DNA of 64,000 bases, from positions 52,337 to 116,336 of the forward strand of contig SVQH01000005.1 of NCBI GenBank assembly GCA_015065425.1, in the 5' to 3' direction. Source of the stretch: Oscillospiraceae bacterium (GTDB lineage Bacteria; Bacillota; Clostridia; Oscillospirales; Acutalibacteraceae). This document shows, one piece after another, positions 7,823 to 17,442 of the stretch (position 1 is its first letter; every line of letters begins with the position of its first letter). Both the position numbers and the translations under genes were made by a program. The notes beneath the pieces are model-generated. The model was not told the origin of the DNA, searched no databases, and saw only the letters and a program-made list of their open reading frames with translations.

Positions 7823-10800
7823 CTATTCAATTACATTTCCGCTGAGTTCGGATTTTCCTATAACAAATGAGCCGGGAGTGAATTTTTCGAGACCTACGGC
7901 TGCTCTGAGGATAAGTCTTGCATCTGCAGAGGAAACTACATCATCTTTATTTACCATTGCACATCTTATTGCAAGGGGGCTGAGTTCTTCAAGCCCTACG
8001 GAGTATCTGAGTGCAAGTCTTGCATCTGAAGAAGATACCGCACCGTCAAAGTCAATGTCACCCATGATAAGCTCTGTATCGGCTTTTTCCTTTGCAAAGG
8101 AATCAATTTCAGTTACCGTATCACCGTCAACGGTATAAGCATCGACAGTAAGTATTGAGCCGTTAATTGTAACAGCGGTAAACATGGGAAGCTCTGTGTC
8201 GTTGAAGGTATCGGTGAAATCATTCTCAAAAGCATCACGGAAGCTGTCTGTTGTACATCCGCTTATAACTGCAACAGTTCCCTTTTCGTCAAGATATGTT
8301 ACGTAGTCCTTACCTTTTACGGTAACCTTCTTTTCTGTACCTGCAATAACTCTGTCATTCTGAAGAAGCTCTGTTCTGAAATATGCAGTTTCGCTTCCCT
8401 GAAGAATAAGGTCAATATTTCCGTATTCCTCCATCAGAGAAACAATCTGTGTATGAAGGGTTGAAGAAGTGACCGAACCGTAAATGCTTTCATTCATGAT
8501 AAGAATGTTCCAAGTCTTATCTGAAGCTTTCAGGTCATTTTTAAGCCAGCTTGTCTGCTCCCTTGTAAGTGTACCTCCCGATGTCTTTGCATTGGTATTG
8601 AGCACTATAAAATGAGCATTTCCGTAATTATAAGAATAATAATAACCTGAATCTGTAAGCTGAGCGGGAGCATAGGATACGGGGAAGAATTTTTCGACTG
8701 CATAATTTCCTTCAATGTCGTTTACACCCGGCGAATATACAAAGGGCTTTGAAGAGAATATTTCTTCCGCACTTTCTATTGCCCATGACCACTGGTCATC
8801 ATTTGTGGGTGTTGTAACAAGATTACCCGTATGAACGGTAAATGCGGCATCGGGATAAAGCTCGTCTGCCTTACTCATTACATTACCGAAGGTTTCATAA
8901 TGTGAAGGAGTCATACCGCCTGTTTCGGAAACATGAATAAAGGTAAATTCACCGTCCTCTGCGGGTGCTGTGGTAACACTGCTGTCACAGGTAAAGGCTT
9001 TTTCAAAATCACCAAATCTGAACACATATTCAGTATCAGGTTCAAGTCCGGTTACGGTAACAGAGTGAGTCATGATTTTGGCTTCATAAGGAAGAATGTT
9101 AATTGTACCTGCATCAAATCCGGGAGCGGTATATACACTCTCACGTGTCACGGCAGTAACATTTTCGGTCTGAGGATTGCCTGTAAATTCTTCACCTTTT
9201 TCAACAACCTCGATATCACTACCCTTGACAGAATATTTTGTCATCCAGTTTACCGTAAATGAGGTGCTGTTATCCTCTGTCATACTGAGTGTCACATTTA
9301 CGGGAAGCTGCATTTTTTCTTTTGTGGGAATAACTTCAACACTGCCATTGTTGGTATAGGTTACATCCCAGTCCTTTGTGCTGTCCTCTACCATACCGCC
9401 GATAACGATTTTTGCCTGATATACGGTTGCTTCAACAGCTTCACGAGGAAGGAACTGATTGAGAAGTGAATCAATAAGACCATCTATTGTCGTACCGTAA
9501 TTGATAAGTCCCGTGGAAAGAACTGCCTCAACAAGTTTTTTCAGTGAAACATCACCGAAGCCTTCAAGGAACTTAACAAGTGCATCAACAAATTCATCTT
9601 TATTCTGCACATTTATCATACCGGAATCAAGGAAAGAAAGAAGCAGTGCATAAAATATCTGTATATATCCGCCTATATCAGCAGCTTCACCGGGGAAGAA
9701 TGAACCTAAATCAAGGCTGATATTTAAGAGAATATTATTTACAAGAATATCGTCAACTATATAGGTTTTTACTGTATCAATAAGAAGGTCAAAGAATTCT
9801 GTTGTACCCGTGAATTCAATGAAATCCTGCATAAAGAGGTCATCGGAGATATCTTCATTTCCGAGATACATATAAGCGAGCACGGAAAGCACGGCATCAC
9901 CGAGAGTACCGCCTTTTTCGGTATCACCGAAGCCGTAAGTATCAATAAACTTCGTGCAGGGATATTCGGATACCTGCACCTGAGTTACTTTTTCAAGTGT
10001 TTCTCTTATAAGTGCGTAAGTCTCGGTTTTCTGATAAATGTAACGCTCCATAAGCTGTTTATCAAGGCTGTCAAGGAAGTTCATTACATTTTCGCCCGAA
10101 AGAACTACTTTACCGTCCAGTTTGATACCGCCGAAAAGAAGGTCGTCAACAGTCTTTTCAATATCGATTTCAAGCTCTTTTTCAACATAATCAACGATAC
10201 TGCCTTCAGCACGGATTGCATTTATATACTTATCAAGTGTGCTTTTAAGTATGCTGTATACGTAATCTCCGGCATCGGCATGAGAACCGAATTGCTTATA
10301 AAAGCCCGTATTTCTGTAAGGAGCAGGATAATTTCCGTTGCCTGAAAGTGCCTTTACTCCCGAATATTCGTCACAGCTTTTCATATTGAAAGTAACATCA
10401 AGACCGCCTTCACTGTTTTTCTTGAAATCGGTAACTCTGTAAGAAAAGGGGAACTGTGTGAGAGTAGGGGTGATAACGGAATACATGGGATTGCCGATAT
10501 CGGAATATGTAATGTTGACATCACTTACATGCTGATGACCGCTGAAGGTATAATTGATACCTGCATCTGCAAGTACATCCTGAAGTATGGCAGCATCATC
10601 AATGACAAAGCCCTGAAGAAGAAATTCATGGAAATAGTTCATGCCTGACATATTCCAGTGTGTGAAAAGAAGAGGGATTTCACCGTCTTTTTTCGCATCC
10701 TCTGCTTCAGAGAGAACCCATTCGAGAAGTTCGGGAGTAAACATACCTGCAGTTTCCTGCTCATTTGTCTTTGAATCAGTCACATCCTCGGTAAACTTTC

Positions 10801-11413
10801 CGCCGTCAGCAAGAATAAGTCTGTAGCCGTCGGAGGTCTTTACGGAATAAGAAAGACTTCCGCCCATATTTGCATCAAAAGAGGTAAACTGATGATAAGC
10901 ATCGGAAAAACCAAGGTCTTTATATATTTCGGCAAATTCGGGAGGAGTAGTAATTCTTCCCGGCTCTTTCTTATCATTTACAAAAGTAGATGCTCTTGAA
11001 TTGTTTATGTCATGATTTCCGGGGGTAACATAAACCGATGCACCCGTTTTCTGCTCAAATGCAAGAAGCTTTGCAGCAAGTGCCTCATGACCTTCATATT
11101 CACCGTTGGTAGTAAGGTCACCTACAAGAACTATGTGCTTTACACCGTTATGCTCAACTTCATATTCAAGTGACTCAAGAGATGCATTAAGTATAGCATC
11201 AAGGTCATGATATACACAGTTGTGTCCTGAAAGGTAAGTATAAAAAGCTTCCTTTTTATTACCTGCAAGGCTCTCGGGATAATAGTGAGTATCATTAATA
11301 GTGGCGATGGAAAAAACTTCACCTTCCGTTGCCATAGCTACAGGCAGACAAGAGAGCAGAAGTGCCGCACTGAGAACAAGCGACAGAAATTTTACGGATA
11401 TTTTCCTGAACAT
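7823..11413 (-). CDS. Secreted dual metallophosphoesterase-domain protein with dockerin
   Basis: This 1196-residue exported protein starts with a signal peptide (LVLSAALLLSCLPVAMA). An N-terminal calcineurin-like phosphoesterase domain (about residues 30-360) has all metal motifs: NDTHYYPE, GDLTTNGEY, PGNHDIN, FTHW and SGHQH. A helical region follows, then a fibronectin III/purple-acid-phosphatase-type N-domain (VTGLEPDTEYVFRFGD) and a second phosphoesterase-like domain. In that second domain the expected ligand motifs read HVSETGG, HTGNLV, PGVNDIE and GSETAYFR, so it is probably inactive. The C-terminus carries two type I dockerin repeats (DIDFDGAVSSSD and VNKDDVVSSAD), the second lacking the first Asp. 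GGGAGGA supports the ATG at 11413. Substrate is unknown; nucleotides or phosphate esters outside the cell are plausible. Confidence 0.88.
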   Translation of the reverse strand: MFRKISVKFLSLVLSAALLLSCLPVAMATEGEVFSIATINDTHYYPESLAGNKKEAFYTYLSGHNCVYHDLDAILNASLESLEYEVEHNGVKHIVLVGDLTTNGEYEGHEALAAKLLAFEQKTGASVYVTPGNHDINNSRASTFVNDKKEPGRITTPPEFAEIYKDLGFSDAYHQFTSFDANMGGSLSYSVKTSDGYRLILADGGKFTEDVTDSKTNEQETAGMFTPELLEWVLSEAEDAKKDGEIPLLFTHWNMSGMNYFHEFLLQGFVIDDAAILQDVLADAGINYTFSGHQHVSDVNITYSDIGNPMYSVITPTLTQFPFSYRVTDFKKNSEGGLDVTFNMKSCDEYSGVKALSGNGNYPAPYRNTGFYKQFGSHADAGDYVYSILKSTLDKYINAIRAEGSIVDYVEKELEIDIEKTVDDLLFGGIKLDGKVVLSGENVMNFLDSLDKQLMERYIYQKTETYALIRETLEKVTQVQVSEYPCTKFIDTYGFGDTEKGGTLGDAVLSVLAYMYLGNEDISDDLFMQDFIEFTGTTEFFDLLIDTVKTYIVDDILVNNILLNISLDLGSFFPGEAADIGGYIQIFYALLLSFLDSGMINVQNKDEFVDALVKFLEGFGDVSLKKLVEAVLSTGLINYGTTIDGLIDSLLNQFLPREAVEATVYQAKIVIGGMVEDSTKDWDVTYTNNGSVEVIPTKEKMQLPVNVTLSMTEDNSTSFTVNWMTKYSVKGSDIEVVEKGEEFTGNPQTENVTAVTRESVYTAPGFDAGTINILPYEAKIMTHSVTVTGLEPDTEYVFRFGDFEKAFTCDSSVTTAPAEDGEFTFIHVSETGGMTPSHYETFGNVMSKADELYPDAAFTVHTGNLVTTPTNDDQWSWAIESAEEIFSSKPFVYSPGVNDIEGNYAVEKFFPVSYAPAQLTDSGYYYSYNYGNAHFIVLNTNAKTSGGTLTREQTSWLKNDLKASDKTWNILIMNESIYGSVTSSTLHTQIVSLMEEYGNIDLILQGSETAYFRTELLQNDRVIAGTEKKVTVKGKDYVTYLDEKGTVAVISGCTTDSFRDAFENDFTDTFNDTELPMFTAVTINGSILTVDAYTVDGDTVTEIDSFAKEKADTELIMGDIDFDGAVSSSDARLALRYSVGLEELSPLAIRCAMVNKDDVVSSADARLILRAAVGLEKFTPGSFVIGKSELSGNVIE

Positions 11414-11449
11414 AACCGTATTCCTCCCAAAAAATAAATATTCAGGATA

Positions 11450-11478
11450 ATTATACATCATTATCATAATATTGTAAA
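11450..11478 (-). promoter_or_regulatory. Sigma-A promoter for the dockerin phosphoesterase
   Basis: On the minus strand TTTACA, a 17-nt spacer and a perfect TATAAT end 37 nt upstream of the start codon. Confidence 0.75.
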
Positions 11479-11516
11479 GTAAATATTATGATTTATATTC
11501 CTTTTATATTAAATTC

Positions 11517-11545
11517 AGCGGCTGCAAATAACTGCAGCCGCTGTG
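11517..11545 (-). terminator. Terminator of the tldD-pmbA-lon-engB operon
   Basis: CAGCGGCTGCA pairs with TGCAGCCGCTG around a 6-nt loop directly after the engB stop codon. The following minus-strand T tract is weak (AATTTAAT), so termination may be partial. Confidence 0.65.
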
Positions 11546-11546
11546 A

Positions 11547-12131
11547 TTACTCTTCGAGCATTTTTTCTATTGTTTCTTTGAGTTCTTTCATGCCCTCGCC
11601 GTTCTGTGCCGAGGCTTCTATTATGCCGAGAGAGGCTCCGAGAAGAGGATTTTCTGTAAAAGCAGCTCTTCTCTGTGTTCTTTCTGTCTTATTGAGTTTA
11701 TCGCATTTTGTAAGAACGCATACAAACGGGAACCCCGCTTCTGTGAGAAAATCAAGCATTGTCTTGTCATCGGCTGTGGGTTCGTGACGCATATCAAGAA
11801 GCTGGACTACAAGCTTTATATTTCTTTCAGAGGCAAAATAAGCCTCCATAAGCTCTCCCCAACGTCTTTTTTCGCTGTCGGAACGCTTTGCATAGCCGTA
11901 TCCGGGAAGGTCTGCTATTCTGACGCCGTCCACCTGAAAGAAATTTATTGTGGTGGTCTTTCCGGGAACACCCGAAACTCTTGCGAGGTTTTTCCTGTTG
12001 AAAAACTTATTTATAAGTGAAGATTTTCCCACATTGGATTTACCGGCAAAGACAATTTCAGGCATATCGGAGGCTCTCAGCTGTGCCGACGTTCCGAAGG
12101 AAGCCTCAAATTTAACATTGTTGATATTCAT
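11547..12131 (-). CDS. engB: Ribosome biogenesis GTPase EngB/YsxC
   Basis: This 194-residue GTPase matches EngB (YsxC/YihA), which is needed for assembly of the 50S ribosomal subunit. Visible G motifs are GKSNVGKSS (residues 30-38, P-loop), a Thr-rich switch I, DLPGYGYAKR (G3) and LTKCDKLNK (G4). Length is typical. AGGAG precedes the ATG by 6 nt. It follows lon by 15 bp; the lon-engB order is well known in Bacillota and supports both assignments. It is the last gene of the operon. Confidence 0.96.
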   Translation of the reverse strand: MNINNVKFEASFGTSAQLRASDMPEIVFAGKSNVGKSSLINKFFNRKNLARVSGVPGKTTTINFFQVDGVRIADLPGYGYAKRSDSEKRRWGELMEAYFASERNIKLVVQLLDMRHEPTADDKTMLDFLTEAGFPFVCVLTKCDKLNKTERTQRRAAFTENPLLGASLGIIEASAQNGEGMKELKETIEKMLEE

Positions 12132-12146
12132 ATTAATCTCCTAAAC

Positions 12147-14597
12147 TCACTTTCTGCCACAGGATATCCCGATTCCGTTTTCACATTTGGGAAGAATGGG
12201 AATACTTTTATCTTTTTTTCTCTTTTCCTCTGAAAAAGAAGTTTTCCCCCCGAGAAGTGCCGCGGAAATTACTTCATCTGCATTTTTAACGGGTACAAAG
12301 GTAATTTTCTCTTTTACGACCTCATCGATTTCTTCAATGTCGGGAATGTTTCCGTGGGGAATGATGACAGTACCAATTCCCTCTCTGTATGCAGCCATGG
12401 CCTTTTCACGCAGTCCTCCTATGGGAAGAACTCTGCCCGTAAGTGTTATTTCGCCCGTCATTGCCACATCACCTCTTACCTCTCTTGAAGTCAGAGCAGA
12501 AACAAGAGCCGTTGTAACCGTTACGCCTGCACTGGGTCCGTCCTTGGGCACAGCCCCTTCGGGGAAATGCACATGGATATCCTTTTCTTTATAGAAGGAC
12601 GGGTCTATACCGAGTATTTCCGCACGGCTTCTGACATAGCTCACGGCTGTTCTTACGGATTCCTTCATGACATCACCGAGAGAGCCTGTATATTCTATTT
12701 TTCCCGTTCCCGTAAGAATAACGGCTTCAGCCTTAAGCAGCTCACCGCCGACAGATGTCCATGCAAGTCCGTTTACGACACCTACATGGTTTTCAAGCAC
12801 ATTTTCTTCGGGTCTGTATTTTCTTACACCGAGTATTTCTTCGATATTCTTCGGTGTGACAGTAAGCTTTTCCGTGTTTCCTTCAGCAATTCTCACGGTC
12901 ACCTTTCTGCATAAAGCAGCAATTTTTCTTTCAAGTATTCTGACACCTGCTTCTCTTGTATAGCCGTCTATAAGAACTCTCAGTGCTGCATCATTTATTT
13001 TAAGATTTGAAGCAGTAAGCCCGTGTTCCTTAAGCTGCTTGGGAATAAGATGCTTTTTTGCAATGGAAAACTTTTCTTCATAAGTATAGCCGGGAAGTTC
13101 AATGATTTCCATTCTGTCTCTCAGTGCATCGGGTATCATCTGCTTGTCATTTGCAGTTGTAATGAAAAGCACCTTACTGAGATCAACGGGAAGGTCTACA
13201 TAATGGTCACGGAAGGAGAAATTCTGCTCTGCATCAAGAACTTCAAGAAGTGCAGAGGCAGGGTCTCCCTTAAAATCTCCGCCCAGCTTGTCTATTTCAT
13301 CAAGAAGCATGAGGCAGTTCATGGAGCCGGCCTCAATAAGTCCGTTGATAATTCTTCCAGGCATGGCACCGATATAGGTTTTTCTGTGACCTCGTATTTC
13401 TGCTTCGTCCCTGACACCGCCAAGGGAGATTCTTACATACTTTCTGCCTGTTGCTTTTGAAATACTCTTTGCAACGCTTGTTTTTCCGACTCCGGGAGGA
13501 CCTGCCAGACAAATTATCTGTCCTTTTATATCGGGAGACACTATATGTGCAGAGAGCATTTCAACTATTCTCTCCTTGACATCCTTAAGTCCGTAATGGT
13601 CTTTTTCAAGAACCTTCTTTGCCTTATCTATGGCAGTGTTCTCCTGTGTAAATTTTCCCCAAGGCAGTTCAATGCATTTTTCTATGTACGAGCGAAGCAC
13701 ATTTCCGTCAGCCGATGACGGAGACATTCTTTTAAGTCTCTCGGTTTCCGAAAGAAGCTTTTCCTTTATTGCATCGGGCATCAGGGACATTTTTATATCT
13801 ACTATAAGATCGGTTATTTCGTCAGAGCCGTCAATTTCGCCCAATTCTTCCGTAATGGCTTTGAGTTCCTCTCTTAAGTAATACTCACGCTGATTTTTGT
13901 CCATCTGCTCCTGTACTCTGTCCTGAAGCATGGCATCCATCTGAAGTATCTCAGTTTCCTTTGCCATGGCAATACAGAGTATTTCGGTTCTTTTATAAAT
14001 ATTGAGTTCCGAGAGCACCTTCATTTTATCTTCCACCGGAAGCATTATATTTCCTGCGACATAGTCTATGGTAAGTCCGAGACTGTTGGATTCAAAGACC
14101 TTGGAATATATATCATCGGAAAGATGTGCAATATTCATTGCATACTCGTCAAAATATCTTTTTATACTGAAAAGAGAAGCCTCATCCATAAGGGAAGGTT
14201 TTTCATTTCCGAGATAACTTTTTGACAAAAAACCGTCGGGAACGGATTTGTCATCATCAACTCTTTCAACCTCACATTTAAGGAATTGCTTTTTCTGTAC
14301 TACATCCTTAAGTCTTGCCCTGTACTTTCCTTCTACGACAACTCTCACCACAGAAGTATGGTCGGGAATCCTTATTATCTGACGGACAGTACCGACAACT
14401 CCCATGTCATAAAGGTCTTCTTTTACAGGCTTTTCAACGCCCACATCCTTCTGTGTAACAAAGAAGACATCCTGTCCGTGTGCATTTTTCAGTGCCGCCA
14501 GAGAAGCCTTTCTTCCCACATCAAAATGAAGAGTCATTCCCGGGAAAAGAACAACACCTCTGAGGGGCACCGTTATAAAAATATTTTCTCTGTCCAT
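12147..14597 (-). CDS. lon: ATP-dependent protease La (Lon)
   Basis: This 816-residue protein has the full Lon layout: N-terminal substrate-binding domain, AAA+ module with Walker A GPPGVGKTS and Walker B LMLLDEIDK, and C-terminal protease domain with the Ser in KDGPSAGVTVTTAL and the Lys in GGLREKAMAA forming the Ser-Lys dyad. Lon degrades damaged and some regulatory proteins in the cytoplasm. GGAG lies 7 nt before the ATG at 14597; a longer start would run into the upstream stop. It sits 19 bp after pmbA and 15 bp before engB. No CIRCE or other heat-shock element is seen nearby. Confidence 0.97.
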   Translation of the reverse strand: MDRENIFITVPLRGVVLFPGMTLHFDVGRKASLAALKNAHGQDVFFVTQKDVGVEKPVKEDLYDMGVVGTVRQIIRIPDHTSVVRVVVEGKYRARLKDVVQKKQFLKCEVERVDDDKSVPDGFLSKSYLGNEKPSLMDEASLFSIKRYFDEYAMNIAHLSDDIYSKVFESNSLGLTIDYVAGNIMLPVEDKMKVLSELNIYKRTEILCIAMAKETEILQMDAMLQDRVQEQMDKNQREYYLREELKAITEELGEIDGSDEITDLIVDIKMSLMPDAIKEKLLSETERLKRMSPSSADGNVLRSYIEKCIELPWGKFTQENTAIDKAKKVLEKDHYGLKDVKERIVEMLSAHIVSPDIKGQIICLAGPPGVGKTSVAKSISKATGRKYVRISLGGVRDEAEIRGHRKTYIGAMPGRIINGLIEAGSMNCLMLLDEIDKLGGDFKGDPASALLEVLDAEQNFSFRDHYVDLPVDLSKVLFITTANDKQMIPDALRDRMEIIELPGYTYEEKFSIAKKHLIPKQLKEHGLTASNLKINDAALRVLIDGYTREAGVRILERKIAALCRKVTVRIAEGNTEKLTVTPKNIEEILGVRKYRPEENVLENHVGVVNGLAWTSVGGELLKAEAVILTGTGKIEYTGSLGDVMKESVRTAVSYVRSRAEILGIDPSFYKEKDIHVHFPEGAVPKDGPSAGVTVTTALVSALTSREVRGDVAMTGEITLTGRVLPIGGLREKAMAAYREGIGTVIIPHGNIPDIEEIDEVVKEKITFVPVKNADEVISAALLGGKTSFSEEKRKKDKSIPILPKCENGIGISCGRK

Positions 14598-14616
14598 TAT
14601 TTTTCTCCGAATCAAA

Positions 14617-15918
14617 TTAATTGGCACCTGAAACGGTAATTCCGCCGAATGCCGCGTAAGGCATGATACAGGTACCGTAATTTACGCTCTCTTCCGATAT
14701 ACCTTCAACACATTTCACCATAAGAGCAAGATTACCGCTTATCATGGTCTCCGAAAGAGGCTGAGCTATCTTACCGTCTTTTATCAGGAAGCTGTTTTTG
14801 GCAACACCTGAGAAATCACCGTTGCCTGCAGGCTCACCGCCTGAAAAACGGCAGACAAGAATTCCGTTTTCTATATTCTTTATAATTTCATCAAGGCTCT
14901 TTTTACCGCTTTTTACCCGTATACAGCCGCTGCTGCTCTTTGCACGGGGAAGCCCTGTTTTTCGTGCGGCATATTCCGAAAGACAGAAGCTTTCAAGCAC
15001 ACCGTCTTTTATAACATCAAAGTTTTCCGCTTTGTATCCGTCAGAGGTGATACGCTCTCCGCAGACAATATCATCACTGAGAGGAATCACGCTGACATTG
15101 AAATCATCATGGGCAACTTTTTTGCCGAGGCTGTCCTTCCAGGGGGAAGTACCTTCTATAAGTGACATATCACCCGTAAAAGAATCGGTTATTGTGGATA
15201 CAAATTCACTGAGACATGCAGGGGAAAATACGGCTGTACCCGTAAATTTACCCGTAAAAGGCTCCGCTTTCAGTTCTTCCACAGCTCTTTCAAGCATAAG
15301 TCTTACATCGGCTGCTTCAAGTATATCCTGTGAAGGGTCAAGATAATCCACCACTACGCAGTTGAATGAGGTAACAGCGGTATCATTGTGTGCGGAATAC
15401 ATTATGCTCACGGAATATGAGCCGTCCTCCTCCGTAAAAAGGACACCGTTTGTGTTTGCGACAACATGCTTACCGTACGAATATGATGCAATTACCTGTT
15501 CGAGCATTATTTCAGGAAACTGCTCTTTAACATCATCAATGAACTTAAGGAGAGAATCAAAGAATTTTTCCTTATCGGGAGAGAGTGCACCTGAAACAAA
15601 ATCTTCATTTTCCTCTTTTTCGGCAATGGAAAGTGCTTCATCCTTTACTCCCGTTTCGGCTGCCGTGATACATTCAGCCACTGCATTGTCCACAGCTTCT
15701 TTATCCAGCTGATTTACAGCGGCTGTGCCTTTTTTCATATCTTTGATGACCTTCATGGATGCACCTGAATTGAACACGCTTCTTATCAGCGAAAATTCGC
15801 CTGCATCCACATTAAACTCCTCAACTCTGCCCTCGGAAACACTTACCTGAGCCATGTCCCCGCCGGAGGATATGAGAGAATCGAGTATATATTCTGCTGC
15901 TTTTTTTAGTTTATCCAT
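14617..15918 (-). CDS. pmbA: TldD/PmbA family protein, PmbA (TldE)-like subunit
   Basis: This 433-residue protein belongs to the TldD/PmbA family and corresponds to the TldE/PmbA subunit, which lacks the HExxxH zinc site. In E. coli TldD and TldE form a heterodimeric metalloprotease that degrades unfolded peptides, matures microcin B17 and processes the CcdA antitoxin. Visible features include the N-terminal RSVFNSGASMKVI segment and a C-terminal SFLIKDGKIAQPLSETMISGN, typical of the family. It starts 2 bp after the tldD stop with GGAGG upstream, so the two subunits are translated together. Confidence 0.93.
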   Translation of the reverse strand: MDKLKKAAEYILDSLISSGGDMAQVSVSEGRVEEFNVDAGEFSLIRSVFNSGASMKVIKDMKKGTAAVNQLDKEAVDNAVAECITAAETGVKDEALSIAEKEENEDFVSGALSPDKEKFFDSLLKFIDDVKEQFPEIMLEQVIASYSYGKHVVANTNGVLFTEEDGSYSVSIMYSAHNDTAVTSFNCVVVDYLDPSQDILEAADVRLMLERAVEELKAEPFTGKFTGTAVFSPACLSEFVSTITDSFTGDMSLIEGTSPWKDSLGKKVAHDDFNVSVIPLSDDIVCGERITSDGYKAENFDVIKDGVLESFCLSEYAARKTGLPRAKSSSGCIRVKSGKKSLDEIIKNIENGILVCRFSGGEPAGNGDFSGVAKNSFLIKDGKIAQPLSETMISGNLALMVKCVEGISEESVNYGTCIMPYAAFGGITVSGAN

Positions 15919-15920
15919 AA

Positions 15921-17300
15921 TTATCTTCCTCCGATATTTACCTTACATCTGATGGACGGACCGCCCATAGATACGGGCATGGGCTGCTTCTTTCCGCAAT
16001 AGCCTGCAAAATCCCACTGAACCGTATCAGATAGCATATCAACGCTCTTAAGCATATTGAAGGCAACACCCGAAATGGTGGTATCTCTGAGAGCCCTGCC
16101 GAGCTTTCCGTTTATTATTTCATATCCCATGGTGATTCCGAACATGAATTCACCCGTGGTATCAGCCTGTCCGTTCTGAGTTCTTGTAAGATAATATCCC
16201 TTATCAACAGAAGCTATCATATCTTCAAGCTTGTCTTTACCGGGATGAATGGCTGTATTACGCATTCTTACAAGGGGCTCATCGGAAAACGCGTAAGCTC
16301 TCGCATTGCCCATGGGCTCCATGCCGAAATGAAGGGCACTTTCAAGATTATTCATATAACCCGTAAGCACACCGTCTTTGATAATAACAGTATCCTGACA
16401 GAGAGTTCCTTCATCATCCACATATACGGGAAGGGGGGCTTTTTTTCCGAAAGCAGTGTGTGCAAAGTCCGTAAGATTTATAAGAGGAGATGCAACCTGC
16501 TGTCCGAGAGCCCCTGCGGCAACGCTTCCCGCAAGTACAAGGTCAGCTTCAACCGTGTGTCCCACAGCCTCGTGAGCCACCATACCTGCAATGGAGGAAT
16601 CTATAATACAGAGGGCTTCGCCCGCATCGGGGAAAATTCCCTCCTTTTTTTTCATAAGTTCTTCATGAAGGGAATCTATCTGAGGGAATAAAAGAGCCGG
16701 CTCGGAATAGTGATCGTCAAAAGAGCCTTCACCGCCGCCAAGTACATCGAAAAGCTCCACAACCTCTCCGTCGGAAGTCCGTGCAGACATAGAAACTATC
16801 ATATATGTCCGCGGAAAAAGCTGATAGGCAAAGGTTCCCTCACTTGTAACAAGAGTTTTTTCAATACAACCTGAAGAAAATCCCACGTATCTTGAAGACA
16901 GGGAGGGATATGTTTTTTCAATATAAGCATCTACAGCCATGGCAAAATCAACAAGAGTTTTCTGAGGAACATCCCTGAAAAGGGCTGACTCCGAATACTC
17001 CGCCTTTACGGCATTTGCAAGGGGGCTTTTACTCTGCGGTCTTTTTGAAGCAAGTAAAAGTGCATTTTCCTTTGCACTTGAAAGAACCTCCCGTGCACTT
17101 AATTCATCAGTACTGCTTTTTGAGGCAAATCCCCATACTCCGTCTTTATAAACACGGGCACCTATACCCTTTGAAACAGATGACATATTGCCGACAAGTG
17201 AGCCTGCAACAACAGAAACTCTTCTGGTTCTTGCCGTCTGTGAGCGTAACTCGGTATGACATTTTTCGCCCGACAGTATATTCTTCATGTAGTCATTCAT
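15921..17300 (-). CDS. tldD: TldD family metalloprotease subunit
   Basis: This 459-residue protein is the catalytic partner of the PmbA-like protein. The zinc motif is visible as VAHEAVGHTVEADL (HExxxH), and the conserved C-terminal segment TTGEFMFGITMGYEIINGKLGRALRDTTISG is present in pieces. It would form a barrel with PmbA that degrades flexible peptides. The ATG at 17300 has GGAGG 8 nt upstream; an earlier in-frame start has no such site. It is the first gene of the operon tldD-pmbA-lon-engB, which groups two cytoplasmic proteolytic systems. A sigma-A-like promoter lies just upstream. Confidence 0.95.
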   Translation of the reverse strand: MNDYMKNILSGEKCHTELRSQTARTRRVSVVAGSLVGNMSSVSKGIGARVYKDGVWGFASKSSTDELSAREVLSSAKENALLLASKRPQSKSPLANAVKAEYSESALFRDVPQKTLVDFAMAVDAYIEKTYPSLSSRYVGFSSGCIEKTLVTSEGTFAYQLFPRTYMIVSMSARTSDGEVVELFDVLGGGEGSFDDHYSEPALLFPQIDSLHEELMKKKEGIFPDAGEALCIIDSSIAGMVAHEAVGHTVEADLVLAGSVAAGALGQQVASPLINLTDFAHTAFGKKAPLPVYVDDEGTLCQDTVIIKDGVLTGYMNNLESALHFGMEPMGNARAYAFSDEPLVRMRNTAIHPGKDKLEDMIASVDKGYYLTRTQNGQADTTGEFMFGITMGYEIINGKLGRALRDTTISGVAFNMLKSVDMLSDTVQWDFAGYCGKKQPMPVSMGGPSIRCKVNIGGR

Positions 17301-17323
17301 AATATCAGCCTCCGTAATATGTA

Positions 17324-17352
17324 ATAATATCATAGAACACAAAATAATGCAA
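17324..17352 (-). promoter_or_regulatory. Putative sigma-A promoter for tldD operon
   Basis: On the minus strand TTGCAT, a 17-nt spacer and TATTAT lie 24 nt upstream of the tldD ATG, in the AT-rich region shared with the divergent thrC promoter. Confidence 0.55.
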
Positions 17353-17377
17353 GATTATATATATTAATAAATAATAC

Positions 17378-17406
17378 TTTACAACCTGAAATTTTTCTGA
17401 TAAAAT
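17378..17406 (+). promoter_or_regulatory. Sigma-A promoter for thrC
   Basis: TTTACA, a 17-nt spacer and TAAAAT lie 36 nt upstream of the thrC ATG. The leader is too short for a T-box or threonine attenuator. Confidence 0.7.
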
Positions 17407-17442
17407 ATATTGCAAAATTATTCCGGTACGGAGGTCTATGTT

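Noticed and set aside
17353-17442. T-box or threonine attenuator upstream of thrC
   Set aside because: The leader is under 40 nt after the promoter and has no specifier stem or T-box sequence.
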